Source: Amycolatopsis sp. NBC_00345 (lineage in GTDB: Bacteria; Actinomycetota; Actinomycetes; Mycobacteriales; Pseudonocardiaceae). Taken from it: a stretch of 64,000 bases of DNA. Made by a program: the position numbers and the translations under genes. Position 1 is the first letter of the stretch, and each line of letters begins with the position of its first letter. Below the pieces are notes generated by a model. It had not been told where the DNA came from and made no database searches. It saw only the letters and a list, made by a program, of their open reading frames with translations. The DNA lies in NCBI RefSeq assembly GCF_036116635.1, contig NZ_CP107995.1, positions 1,426,001-1,490,000 on the forward strand, in the 5' to 3' direction. This document shows positions 16,428-25,605 of this stretch, one piece after another.

Positions 16428-17750
16428 TCAGTGTGCTGGTTCGGATTCCTTCCAGGGGTTTCGTCCGCGGCGGAATTCTGGACGGTGGGCCGGTCGGCGG
16501 CGGGGTGGACGGGGGTCGTGGACGTGGTTGCGCTGGGGTGTGCGTTCGGGATCGAGCCACGGTGGTGGCAGGAACTCCGGGATGTCGTTGCGTACAAGGA
16601 CTCGCCAGTCGCTGTGGTGCAGTAGGCGATGGTGTGCGGCGCACACGAGCACTAGGTCTTCGAGGTCGGTGCGTCCGCCTTGGTACCAGGGCGTTACGTG
16701 GTGGACTTCGCACCACTTCGGGCTGCGGTCGCAGCCGGGGAATGCGCAGCCGTGGTCTCGGAGGGCCAGTGCGTGACGCTGGGCGGGGGTGGCGAGGCGC
16801 GCGGTGCGTCCCAGGCGCAGCGGTTGGCCGTTGTTGCCGAAGATCGCGGGAACCACCTTTGCTTCACACGCGTGCCGCCGCAAGGTGTCCAGGCTGGTCG
16901 TGCCCGGGGTGGTGGATAGCGCGTCGGTGATGCGGCCTTCTAGTTCGGCCAGGGTGACGGTCACGATCATCACGGCTCGCTCCCCGCCCTGGACGGCGAG
17001 GTTGTCGCTCCGGGCGGCGAGGGTGATGATGTCGGCGAGGGCGTCGCCGTGGCGTTCGGCGGTGCTGCGCGGGTCGGGGCCACCGGTTTCGGGGTCGGGC
17101 CGGGGCTTGGCCAAGGGGCCGAGCAGGCCGTCCAGTACCGCGGTGGTTTCCGGGTCCAGTTCGCCGGAGATCTTCGCGCTGCCGTCGCGTCGGTGAGCGA
17201 TGTCGAGGCGCCGCTGTGGATGCAGCTCGCGTCTTCTTCTCTCGTCGGGCGGGGTGCGGTATTCGTCCCAATAGGACACCAGCCGTCGTCCTGCGGTGCG
17301 CAAGGGGCCTGGTCCCGCTTGCCGGGCCAGTGTGACCAGCGTGGCCTCGTCCGCGGCGCGGTGCTCGGGATCGATTTCCGGCGGGCATGCCTCGAACAGG
17401 GTGATGAGGACCTGCAGGTGCTCTCGGTTGAGGGCACCGTCGGCCAAAGCCTGCGCCGTCGCGGGCAGCGGAGGTGGCTGCGGGGTTCCGGTCGCCGAAG
17501 TGGACGGTGATGTCGCCAGTGCCTGCGCGATCCGGCTCGTGGCTTCGCGGGCCGAGATTCGCAGCGTCTCCTTCAGTAGGGCGGCGGTGTCCTTGTATCC
17601 CAAGGACTTTCCGGTTCCTCGCCGTTCGGCCTCGGCGGTGAAGCGCAGCATCTTTGCCTGGACTCGTCGGGTTTCTTCTTCGCATGCCAGCAGTTCCGTG
17701 ATCAGCTCCACTTCGGGAAGCTGCCATGGGTCGGGGGTGGTAGTGCTCAC
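16428..17750 (-). CDS. DUF222-HNH endonuclease family protein
   Basis: A 440-residue protein with the long helical DUF222 region and a C-terminal HNH motif: CAFPGCDRSPKWCEVHH, then GGRTDLEDLVLVCAAHHRLLHH (about residues 336-380). The catalytic His pair, Asp/Asn position and zinc cysteines are all present, so the nuclease looks intact. These genes are abundant and multi-copy in actinomycetes and are sometimes linked to mobile elements; their role is not established. The start is GTG with GAAGAGGT just upstream. Confidence 0.9.
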   Translation of the reverse strand: MSTTTPDPWQLPEVELITELLACEEETRRVQAKMLRFTAEAERRGTGKSLGYKDTAALLKETLRISAREATSRIAQALATSPSTSATGTPQPPPLPATAQALADGALNREHLQVLITLFEACPPEIDPEHRAADEATLVTLARQAGPGPLRTAGRRLVSYWDEYRTPPDERRRRELHPQRRLDIAHRRDGSAKISGELDPETTAVLDGLLGPLAKPRPDPETGGPDPRSTAERHGDALADIITLAARSDNLAVQGGERAVMIVTVTLAELEGRITDALSTTPGTTSLDTLRRHACEAKVVPAIFGNNGQPLRLGRTARLATPAQRHALALRDHGCAFPGCDRSPKWCEVHHVTPWYQGGRTDLEDLVLVCAAHHRLLHHSDWRVLVRNDIPEFLPPPWLDPERTPQRNHVHDPRPPRRRPAHRPEFRRGRNPWKESEPAH

Positions 17751-17840
17751 CTCTTCACCTTACCTCGGAATCGAACGTGCGTTCATCACCCACAAGGTGG
17801 AACCACGGTGAGAGTCCACTGTGGTCACTCACCCGAGGGA

Positions 17841-19832
17841 TCAACCGTCGAGCCGAAACACCGCCACCCCGAAAGCCGCCAGCGTAACCCCCTCCACCAG
17901 CTCGCCATCGAAGGTCCGCAACCGCCCGCCCGCCAGCAAAGGCGCCACAGTGACCGGCTCCTCGTGCTGGCTCAGGAACCAGGCGAACCGCCGGCCGTCC
18001 TCGTGGACCAGGACGTCGGTGAACACCAGTGGGTCCGCCACCCGCACGGCGGGGACCACACCGGCCGAGGCGGCGAGCGCGGCGTACAGCCGGTGGGTCG
18101 GCTCCGGGTTCACCTCCGGCAGGCTGGCCGCGAGGTACTCCAGCGGGTAGGTGCACAGCACGGTCCAGCCCGCGCCCAGCCGGTGGCGGACCAGCGCGGG
18201 CCGACCGTGGTCGTCGATGGCGAGGACGTCGGACGGGTCGGCCTCCACCGGTAGCAGCGCCCGGCCGTGCTCGTTGCCCCCGGCCCGGAACCGCAGCACC
18301 TCGCCGGCCGCGATGCCGCCGAAGTCGACGCCGACGCCGTCGAAGTCGCCGATGCCGCCGCCGACGACGAAGTCGCCGCCGCCGAAATCACGGGTAAAGG
18401 TGAACGACACGACATCGTCCCGGATCGGCGTGGTGAGCCCGTAACGAAGCTGCTGGCGGACGCCGAAAAGCTCGTCCAGGCCGGGAAACCAGGGTCCGCG
18501 GTTGCCGCCGTGGGTGCCGGAGCAGTACGACAGGTACAGCGTCGCGCCCGCGCGGACCAGCTCGCCGAGGCGCCGGGTCGTCGGCGCCATCAGCTGCCGG
18601 GTCGAGGGGAGCAGATAGAGCGCGGCGTCCTCGGCGATGCCGTCCTCTTCCCGGGTGAAGGCGAGCGGGAGGTCGGCCTCGCGCGCCGCGACGTAGGCCT
18701 GGCGCAGCGAGTCGAACACCAGCGTGCGGTCGGCGGCGACGGTGGTCACCGGGTATCCGCGCTCAAGATAGGCGGGCACCACCAGCGCCGCGCCGGTGTC
18801 CGCCCGCCGCGTCCGCTCGAAGTCCACTGTGGACAACACGTCGCCGAACTCCGCCAGCTCGCGCAGCGGCGGCTTCGGCTCGCCGGTGTTCGTGGTCAGG
18901 CCGAAGTGCATTTCGAACGGGTGGTGCCGGTACGGGTCCTGGTCGGCCAGGTGGTCGAAGTCGGTGTTGTTCCAGGCCAGCCACCCGGTGGCGCCGGCGA
19001 GCAGCGAGCTGTGCAGCACCTGCCGGTAGTAGTGCGCGGCGTGCTCGGCCGACGCCCAGTCGCCGGACAGCCCGAACTCCTCCAGCACCACCGGCTTCCC
19101 GCCCACGGCGGCGAGTTCGCAGACGAACGCGGCGTTGAGGTGCTGGCGGACCCGGTCGGTGTCGGCCGGGTAGGCGTGCGGGCCGGTGAAGTCGGTCAGC
19201 GCGGCCAGTTCCCGCACCGAGAAGCCGTTCTCCACCCCCGTCACCTCGATGCCCCAGGCGCCGTCGCCGATCGAGACCGGCTGGGCCGCGCCCCCGGCGC
19301 GCACGGCGTGCACCATCAGCCGGGCCCACGCAGTGACGTGCTCGCGCGGCGCGGGCGGTTCACCGCGGCGGCGGCCGTAGATGGGCATCTCGTTGCTGAT
19401 CAGCCAGGCGGCGACCGCGGGGTGGTCGCGGAACCGCCGGGCCGTCCGCTCGATGAACCAGGCCTGGCGGCTGACCATTTCGACGTCGGCGTAGAGGTCC
19501 CGGCCGTGTCGCCAGGCGGGATCCCAGTTCTCGCCGGACATGTGCCCGACGAGGAAGGTCGGGATCGAGGTCATGCCCAGCTCGGTGTGGGCGTCGAGGA
19601 AGTCCGCGAAGTGCGCGAGCTTCGTTTCGTCGAGGACGTCCGGCTCGGGGTGGAAGTCCGGCCAGTAGCAGAACGAGCGGGTGACACGGACCTGGTGCTC
19701 GGCGAGCACGGCCAGCTCCTCACGCACCACGCCCGGGTCGTAGGAGCGCCACATCAGCGGACCGCCGGTGCGCGACCAGAAGTTCGCGCCGAGCCAGGTC
19801 CCGGTGCCCAGGCGGGGCGTCTCGCGCCTCAT
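17841..19832 (-). CDS. Clan GH-A (GH5/GH42-like) glycoside hydrolase
   Basis: A 663-residue cytoplasmic glycosidase with no signal peptide. A TIM barrel is followed by a beta-galactosidase-type glutamine-amidotransferase-like middle domain (YLLPSTRQLMAPTTRRL). WLISNEMPIYG carries the acid/base Glu148 after Asn, and KPVVLEEFGLSG carries the nucleophile Glu252, the clan GH-A arrangement. The absence of a signal suggests it acts on imported oligosaccharides from the ABC importer of the same operon. Start ATG overlaps the upstream stop as ATGA. Beta-mannosidase and beta-galactosidase are both possible. Confidence 0.85.
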   Translation of the reverse strand: MRRETPRLGTGTWLGANFWSRTGGPLMWRSYDPGVVREELAVLAEHQVRVTRSFCYWPDFHPEPDVLDETKLAHFADFLDAHTELGMTSIPTFLVGHMSGENWDPAWRHGRDLYADVEMVSRQAWFIERTARRFRDHPAVAAWLISNEMPIYGRRRGEPPAPREHVTAWARLMVHAVRAGGAAQPVSIGDGAWGIEVTGVENGFSVRELAALTDFTGPHAYPADTDRVRQHLNAAFVCELAAVGGKPVVLEEFGLSGDWASAEHAAHYYRQVLHSSLLAGATGWLAWNNTDFDHLADQDPYRHHPFEMHFGLTTNTGEPKPPLRELAEFGDVLSTVDFERTRRADTGAALVVPAYLERGYPVTTVAADRTLVFDSLRQAYVAAREADLPLAFTREEDGIAEDAALYLLPSTRQLMAPTTRRLGELVRAGATLYLSYCSGTHGGNRGPWFPGLDELFGVRQQLRYGLTTPIRDDVVSFTFTRDFGGGDFVVGGGIGDFDGVGVDFGGIAAGEVLRFRAGGNEHGRALLPVEADPSDVLAIDDHGRPALVRHRLGAGWTVLCTYPLEYLAASLPEVNPEPTHRLYAALAASAGVVPAVRVADPLVFTDVLVHEDGRRFAWFLSQHEEPVTVAPLLAGGRLRTFDGELVEGVTLAAFGVAVFRLDG

Positions 19833-20932
19833 CGCGCCGCCAGCAGCGCCCGCAGGGCTTCGAGCACCACGATGTCCTCGCCGGGATCGAGGGTCTGCGG
19901 GTTCAGCGCGAGCGCGTCGCCGACGATGTTCACCGCGATCCTCGGGTCGCCCTCCCACAATGCGCCGGCCAGCTCCGCGGTCGTCCAGCCGCTGTCCGGG
20001 CCGACCCGGACCAGCGCCCGCCCGTGCGGCTGGCCCGCTTCGCTCGGGTAACCGCGCTCGGCGCATACGCCCGGCAGCCCGGCCAGCCCTTCGAGCCACC
20101 GCGCGACCGAATCCTCGTACACGGCCAGCAGCGCCGGCTCGTCCTGGGCCAGTGACCACTCGACGGCGGCGAGCAGCCCCATCAGCTCCTCCTTGCCGAC
20201 CTTCATCCCGCGCCCGACGCCGTGGTGCGGCGAGGCGTGCGCGCGGCAGCCCTCGACCACCGCGGCCCGGCCGAGCACCAGCCCGCTCGACTGCGGCCCG
20301 CGCAATCCCTTGCCACCACTGAAGATCACCGCGTCCGCGCCCATCCCGGCGGTGAAGTCCCGCAGCGACGAGACGGGCGGGACCTGGGCGGCGGCGTCCA
20401 CGAGCACTGGCACGCCGCGGGCCTTCGCCAGCGCGAGCACGTCGGCCAGCTCGGGCGCCCCGGCCGCGTAGTGCTCGCCGGCGAACCACAGCACACACGC
20501 GGTTTCCGGGCCGAGCGCGGCCCGGATCGACGCCGGCTCCGGGCCGAACTCGACGATCTCCGTCCCGAGCAGGCGGACCGCGTAGTCGTAGGGGTTGCGG
20601 TGGGATCGCGCCATCGCCACGCGGCGCCGGGTCACCCCGGCCAGCTCCGGGAACACCTCCAGTGACTCCGGTTGTGGCCCGGTCACGCAGGACGCGACAG
20701 AGAGGGTCAGGCCCGCCGCGGCGCCCGACGTCACGTGGCCCGCCTCGTTGCCGGTCAGCTCGGCGATCCGGGCGCCGACGGCGAGCCCGAGCGCGGGCAG
20801 GTCCACAAACGACTCCGCGGCCTCGGCCATCGCCGCCGCGACCGGGGGCGCGAGCCGGGACCCGCCGAGCTTGGTCAGCGTCGCCGCGGCATTGATCACC
20901 GGGCGCAGGCCGAGCCGCCGGACGGCCGTCAC
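19829..20932 (-). CDS. SelA-like PLP-dependent enzyme
   Basis: A 367-residue fold-type I PLP protein. VLVDAAAQVPP gives the pyridine-binding Asp179 and VIFSGGKGLRGPQSSG the Schiff-base Lys208. The group is annotated as SelA-like or D-glucosaminate-6-phosphate ammonia-lyase (DgaE). The neighbours do not include the KDGP aldolase DgaF, so that reaction is only a possibility. A true selenocysteine synthase is unlikely without selB or tRNA-Sec nearby. The GTG start overlaps the upstream TGA; both flanks are translationally coupled. Confidence 0.82.
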   Translation of the reverse strand: MTAVRRLGLRPVINAAATLTKLGGSRLAPPVAAAMAEAAESFVDLPALGLAVGARIAELTGNEAGHVTSGAAAGLTLSVASCVTGPQPESLEVFPELAGVTRRRVAMARSHRNPYDYAVRLLGTEIVEFGPEPASIRAALGPETACVLWFAGEHYAAGAPELADVLALAKARGVPVLVDAAAQVPPVSSLRDFTAGMGADAVIFSGGKGLRGPQSSGLVLGRAAVVEGCRAHASPHHGVGRGMKVGKEELMGLLAAVEWSLAQDEPALLAVYEDSVARWLEGLAGLPGVCAERGYPSEAGQPHGRALVRVGPDSGWTTAELAGALWEGDPRIAVNIVGDALALNPQTLDPGEDIVVLEALRALLAAR

Positions 20933-21774
20933 GAAGCGAACCGGGCCATGGCCGTGACGCCGAGCCGGTCGGCCAGCCAAGCGTCCAGCGCGCGGACGTC
21001 CACGGCGTCCCGGTCGGTCAGCCGGTAGGTCTCCAGCCGTTCGCCGAACGCGTCGAGCAGGTCCCGGCCCCACCCTGGCCCGGCGAGCAGCGTGCGAGCC
21101 GTGACGGCCGGGGCGTGCCGCGCCGGTTCGAACAACGCCAGCGTGCGGGCGAGCCGCTCCTCGTCTCCCGGGTGGTGACGCAGGTGGTCGTTCAGCTCCT
21201 CCAGCGGGTACTCGCGGGTGTCCTGGCGCCGCCGCAGCGGGTCGTGCAGCAACGGGGCGGTGACCTGCAGGGCGGTGAAGCCCGGCCGCCGGGCCGCGAC
21301 GAGCACGGCGAGGTCGTCGCCGGCCACGCCGGCCCGGGAGGGGTCGAGGTCCGGGTGCCCCAGCAGGAACTCCGCGGCCCGCAGGCAGTCCGCGACGATC
21401 TCGCGGTAGACATACGTCGCCGGGCTGCCGATGCCCCGGGTGAACAGGCCGGGGTACGCGGCGGCGAACGGGCTGTCGGCCCGGCGCTGGCCCCGGTGCG
21501 CGGGCGTGAAAACCAGGTACCGCAGGCGTTCGTTGTAGTGCGGCGGGTTGTCCACGCTGCCGTGCCGCGGCACCTCCAGCAGCCCGGGGAACGGCCCGGG
21601 CCCGGTGGGCACGCTCAGGTAGCCGAACAGCCGGTGCGAGCCGATCCCGCTGAAGCGCACCTCGTAGCCGGTGAAGTCCGCGGTGCAGCGGCCGGGAATC
21701 CGGTCCAGCACCGGCCGCGCCGGGAATCCGGCCAGCTCCGCGTCCAGATCCGCCCAATATTCGTCGAAGCTCAC
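20929..21774 (-). CDS. AXE1-like alpha/beta hydrolase with degenerate active site
   Basis: A 281-residue paralogue of the adjacent acetylxylan-esterase-type protein; it shares VPRHGSVDNPP and TPAHRGQRRAD with the family. Where the neighbour has the nucleophile elbow GSSQGG, this protein reads GDDLA (residues 152-156), so the serine is an aspartate, and no C-terminal catalytic His is visible. It may be a non-catalytic or altered enzyme. Frame and coupling (GTGA overlaps on both sides) are intact, so it is not a recent pseudogene. Confidence 0.8.
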   Translation of the reverse strand: MSFDEYWADLDAELAGFPARPVLDRIPGRCTADFTGYEVRFSGIGSHRLFGYLSVPTGPGPFPGLLEVPRHGSVDNPPHYNERLRYLVFTPAHRGQRRADSPFAAAYPGLFTRGIGSPATYVYREIVADCLRAAEFLLGHPDLDPSRAGVAGDDLAVLVAARRPGFTALQVTAPLLHDPLRRRQDTREYPLEELNDHLRHHPGDEERLARTLALFEPARHAPAVTARTLLAGPGWGRDLLDAFGERLETYRLTDRDAVDVRALDAWLADRLGVTAMARFAS

Positions 21775-22730
21775 GCGAGGACTCCGCTCGGCTTGAGGTG
21801 CCCGTCCAGGAACCGCTCGATTTCGGGGAGCACCCGGGGCAGGCCCGCTTGGTGCGCGCAGTGCTCGTAAGCGTGCAGCTGCTTGGGCTCCGGCAGCAGC
21901 CGGTACACCGCGTAGCCGGTCTCCGGCGGGCACACGTCGTCCTCCAGTCCGATGTAGACGAAGACGGGGGCCGTCACCCCGGCGGCGAAGTTCAGCCCGT
22001 CGTAGTAGGCGGCGGTCTCGGTCACCAGCGGCTCGTGCCCGGGGTGCACCCGCAGGTACTCGGTGATTTCCTCGTACGGGTAGGAGTGCGTCAGCCGCGC
22101 CGCGGCCATGATCCCGCACAGGTACGGCGCCCCGGCCGCCACGCAGCGGACCAGCCCGGGGCGTAAAGCCGCGGCGATGATGCCCAGCCCGCCGCCCTGG
22201 CTCGACCCCCACACACCGATCCGGGCCGGGTCCACGCCCGCCAGCCCGGCCACCACGTCCAGGCCGCGGACGACGTCGGTGTAGAACCCGCGGTAGGCGT
22301 AGGTGAAGCGGTCGACCAGGTCCTGCGTGAGCAATCCCGGGTAGCCGGGGTTCACCGCCGAGTTCGCGCGGAGCTTCCCGCGCGGGGCGAGGTCGATCGC
22401 GACGTACCCGCGCTCGGCCCACGACTTGAGGATCGCCGGCTCGGAGATATAGCCCGGGATGTGCACCACAACGGGGAAACCGCCGGCCGGGGCCGGTCCC
22501 GCCGGGGCGGCGTGCCAGGCGGACACCCGGACGTGCTGAAAGCCGGTGTAGTCCAGTTCGGACACGGTGACGGCCGGGGTCGAGAGGTCGGGCCGGTGCC
22601 GCAGCTCCGGCGCCGGGTCGACGGCTTCGGCTTCACTCAGCGTTTCCGCCCAGAACCGCTCGAAGTCCGGTGGGCGTGCGACGTGGATCTCGGTGGTCTC
22701 GGGACAACGGGCAGTGCTCGCCCCGGTCAT
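21771..22730 (-). CDS. Acetylxylan esterase / cephalosporin-C deacetylase family (AXE1)
   Basis: A 319-residue carbohydrate esterase family 7-like enzyme. APRGKLRANS is the conserved RGQ-like block, IGVWGSSQGG carries the nucleophile Ser177, GLEDDVCPP the acid and YEHCAHQAG the His. The length matches CE7 members (~320), which remove acetyl groups from short acetylated xylo-oligosaccharides and are intracellular hexamers. No signal peptide is seen. It fits an operon that imports acetylated plant oligosaccharides. Confidence 0.9.
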   Translation of the reverse strand: MTGASTARCPETTEIHVARPPDFERFWAETLSEAEAVDPAPELRHRPDLSTPAVTVSELDYTGFQHVRVSAWHAAPAGPAPAGGFPVVVHIPGYISEPAILKSWAERGYVAIDLAPRGKLRANSAVNPGYPGLLTQDLVDRFTYAYRGFYTDVVRGLDVVAGLAGVDPARIGVWGSSQGGGLGIIAAALRPGLVRCVAAGAPYLCGIMAAARLTHSYPYEEITEYLRVHPGHEPLVTETAAYYDGLNFAAGVTAPVFVYIGLEDDVCPPETGYAVYRLLPEPKQLHAYEHCAHQAGLPRVLPEIERFLDGHLKPSGVLA

Positions 22731-22734
22731 AGGG

Positions 22735-23829
22735 TCACCTTTCGGGATAGGGGGACGGCGCGTGCAGCGCCACGCCGCTTTCCGCGGCGAAGAGGTGGAG
22801 CCGCTCCGGGCGGAACGCCACGGTCACCGGTTCGTCGCGGCCGGCCCGGAACGGGGCCGGGACCCGGGACTTGACCAGCTCGCCGCCGACGTCGACGGTC
22901 ACCAGCACGTCCGCGCCGAGCGGCTCGGTGACGAACACCCGGCCCGGGCGCCCGTCCGGCTCGCCGAGGCGCACGTCCTCCGGCCGGATGCCGAGCACCA
23001 CGTCGCCTTCATAGCGGACCGCGTTGGCGGCGGCCGGGAGGCGCTGTTCCCAGGCGGCGCCGCGGAACCAGCGCTCGCCGCCGGTGTCGGCGAGGCCGCC
23101 GCGCAGGAAGTTCATCGCCGGGCTGCCCATGAAGGACGCGACGAACATGGTGGCCGGCCGCTCGTAGATCTCCTCCGGCGGCGCGCACTGCTGCAGCACC
23201 CCCTCGGACAGCACCGCGATCCGGTCGGACATCGTCATCGCCTCGACCTGGTCGTGGGTGACGTAGATGAAGGTGCGCTCCAGGTCGCCGTGCAGCCGCT
23301 TGAGCTCGGCCCGCATGTCCACCCGCAGCTGGGCGTCCAGATTGGACAGTGGCTCGTCGAGCAGGAACGCGCCCGCGTCGCGGATCACCGCGCGGCCGAG
23401 CGCGACCCGCTGCCGCTGCCCGCCCGAGAGCTCCTTGGGCTTGCGCTCCAGCAGCTTCTCGATGCCGAGCGAACGGGCGGTCTCGGCCACCCGGCGGGTG
23501 ACCTCGTCCTTGGGCACCCGCATCATGCGCAGCGCGAAGCCGATGTTCTGCGCGACGGTCTTGTGCGGGTACAGCGCGTAGCTCTGGAACACCATGGCCA
23601 CGTCGCGCTTGTTCGCCGGGAGGTGCCCGACCGGCTCGTCGCCGAACCAGACCTGCCCGGCGGTGGCCTTCTCCAGCCCGCAGATTATCCGCAGCGTGGT
23701 CGACTTCCCGCAGCCGGACGGGCCGACCAGGGTGAGGAACTCGCGGTCGGCCACGGTCAGGTCGAGCCCCTCGACGGCGACCGCGTCCCCGTAGGCCTTG
23801 CGCAGGCCCTCCAGCCGTACTTGCGCCAT
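22735..23829 (-). CDS. ABC sugar importer ATPase, UgpC/MsmK type
   Basis: A 364-residue ATPase. Walker A GPSGCGKST, Q-loop VFQSYALYPH, signature LSGGQRQRVALGR, Walker B FLLDEP and H-loop YVTHDQ are complete. A C-terminal TOBE region (VVLGIRPEDVRLG) is typical of MalK/UgpC ATPases that serve CUT1 importers. Four bases separate it from the upstream permease, so it belongs to this importer. A second MsmK-like ATPase at 52651 serves the other importer. Confidence 0.95.
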   Translation of the reverse strand: MAQVRLEGLRKAYGDAVAVEGLDLTVADREFLTLVGPSGCGKSTTLRIICGLEKATAGQVWFGDEPVGHLPANKRDVAMVFQSYALYPHKTVAQNIGFALRMMRVPKDEVTRRVAETARSLGIEKLLERKPKELSGGQRQRVALGRAVIRDAGAFLLDEPLSNLDAQLRVDMRAELKRLHGDLERTFIYVTHDQVEAMTMSDRIAVLSEGVLQQCAPPEEIYERPATMFVASFMGSPAMNFLRGGLADTGGERWFRGAAWEQRLPAAANAVRYEGDVVLGIRPEDVRLGEPDGRPGRVFVTEPLGADVLVTVDVGGELVKSRVPAPFRAGRDEPVTVAFRPERLHLFAAESGVALHAPSPYPER

Positions 23830-23832
23830 CGC

Positions 23833-24717
23833 CTATCCCTTCACCGAGCCGGCGGCCATGCCCTGCACGAGCAGCCGCTGGAAGACCAGCACGAGCACCA
23901 GCGGCGGCAGCACGGCCAGCACCCCGGCCGCGGCCATCAGCGTGAACTGGGTGTTCATGTCGGTGGCGAAGTTCGCCGCCACCACCGGCATCGTCTTCGC
24001 CGCCTTCGTCGAGGTCATGAACAACGCGAACATGAACTCGTTCCACGCGGTCATGAAGGAGAACACCGCGGCGGCGACCAGCCCCGGCGCGGCGACCGGC
24101 AGGAACACCTCCCACATCGTCCGTAGCCAGCCGCAGCGGTCCACCCTGGCCGCGTCCTCGAGTTCCCGCGGCACCGCGCGGAAGAAGTCCTTGAGCACCC
24201 AGATCGTCACCGGCAGCGAGAAGGTCAGGTAGCTCAGGATCAGCGCGCCGTAGGTGTCGAGCAGCCCGAGCGAGCGCATCATCAGGTAGAACGGGATGAT
24301 GATCGCGACGCTGGGCACCATCCGCGTGACCAGGTAGCCGATCAGCAGCACCTTGCCGCCGCGGAACTTCAGCCGGGAGAACGCGTACGCCGCGGGCACC
24401 GCGAGAACCAGGTTCAGCACCGCGGTCGAGATCGCCACCACCAGGCTGTTGCCCAGCGCGAACGGCGTCTCCTCGATGGCCCGGCCGCCGACCAGCGCCT
24501 CACCGGCGTCCGGCCGCAGGAAGCTGAGGTAGTTGTCCAGGGTCGGGTGCTCGGGGATCCACTGCGGCGGCACGGAAACCGCGTCGACCTCGTGCATGAA
24601 GCTCATCGCGAAGATCCAGTAGAACGGCATCAGCAGGTACAGTGCGAAAACCGCGGCGAGGGCGTAGACCACGATCTTCTTCCACGGCACCCGGTACCGG
24701 AGGGGAACGGTGCTCAC
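23833..24717 (-). CDS. ABC sugar permease (MalG type)
   Basis: A 294-residue CUT1 inner-membrane permease with six hydrophobic segments, starting VVYALAAVFALYLLMPFYW. The EAA loop EDAARVDRCGWLR-x6-FLP near residue 190, which docks the ATPase, is present. The GTG start overlaps the stop of the partner permease. A longer upstream reading in the same frame is antisense-type noise and is left out. Confidence 0.93.
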   Translation of the reverse strand: MSTVPLRYRVPWKKIVVYALAAVFALYLLMPFYWIFAMSFMHEVDAVSVPPQWIPEHPTLDNYLSFLRPDAGEALVGGRAIEETPFALGNSLVVAISTAVLNLVLAVPAAYAFSRLKFRGGKVLLIGYLVTRMVPSVAIIIPFYLMMRSLGLLDTYGALILSYLTFSLPVTIWVLKDFFRAVPRELEDAARVDRCGWLRTMWEVFLPVAAPGLVAAAVFSFMTAWNEFMFALFMTSTKAAKTMPVVAANFATDMNTQFTLMAAAGVLAVLPPLVLVLVFQRLLVQGMAAGSVKG

Positions 24718-25598
24718 AGCTCGAAACTCCCCTTCCGGTAGAGGGCCGCGACGTAGCCGGCCGAGACCACCAGCGTGATCAGGGTGATCACCCAGGCGTA
24801 GGCGCTGCCGAGGCCGAAGTCGGTGTAGGTCAGCGCGGTGCGGATGTTCAGCACGGCGATCACGTCGGTCGCGTCGCCCGGCCCGCCGCCGGTGAGCACG
24901 TAGATCGTGTCGAACGCCTTGAACGCGTTCATCGTCTCCAGGATCAGCACGATCAGCAGCGGGTGCAGCAGCCAGGGCAGGGTCACCTGCCGGAACCGCT
25001 GGAACACGCCCGCACGGTCCACTTTGGCCGCGTCGTAGAGGTCGCCGGGGATGGTGCTGAGCCCGGCGAGCAGCAGGATCACCGCGAACGGCAGGGTGTT
25101 CCACACCTGCGCGAAGGCGGTCAGGAAAAACGCGCCGGTGGGGGAGGAGAGCCAGGCCTGGTAGCTGTCGATGATCCCGAGCGAGGTCAGCAGTCCATTG
25201 AGGACACCGGTCTTGGCGTCGAAGATGGTCCGCCACATCAGGCCGTTCACCACGCCCGGCATCGCCCATGGCAGCAGCGCGAGCGACCGCAGCACGCCGC
25301 GGCCGGGGAAGGTCTCGTTCAGCACCAGGGCGAGGCTGATCGCCAGCAGCACGGTCATGGCCACCACGACCAGCACGAACAGCCCGGTGGTGCGCAGCGA
25401 GCCGAGGAAGGCCGGGTCCTGCCAGAGCGACAGGTAGTTGTCCAGGCCGATGAACCGGACCGCCTTGGGGCGCTTGAGGTTCTGCCGGTGCAGGCTGACC
25501 CAGAACGAGTAGCCGATCGGGTAGGCGACCAGGGCCAGCAGCACCACCAGGGCCGGGGTGTTGAGCAGGTACGCGCGGCGCGTGTCGGTCAGCGTCAT
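24714..25598 (-). CDS. ABC sugar permease (MalF type)
   Basis: A 294-residue CUT1 permease. LVVLLALVAYPIGYSFWVSL is the first membrane helix, and the EAA loop reads DAAKVDRAGVFQRFRQVTLP. I chose the ATG at 25598 because AGGGG lies 5 bp upstream; an ATG 15 bp earlier would overlap the binding-protein gene and has no ribosome site. It pairs with the permease that follows. Confidence 0.92.
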   Translation of the reverse strand: MTLTDTRRAYLLNTPALVVLLALVAYPIGYSFWVSLHRQNLKRPKAVRFIGLDNYLSLWQDPAFLGSLRTTGLFVLVVVAMTVLLAISLALVLNETFPGRGVLRSLALLPWAMPGVVNGLMWRTIFDAKTGVLNGLLTSLGIIDSYQAWLSSPTGAFFLTAFAQVWNTLPFAVILLLAGLSTIPGDLYDAAKVDRAGVFQRFRQVTLPWLLHPLLIVLILETMNAFKAFDTIYVLTGGGPGDATDVIAVLNIRTALTYTDFGLGSAYAWVITLITLVVSAGYVAALYRKGSFEL

Positions 25599-25605
25599 GA
25601 CACCC

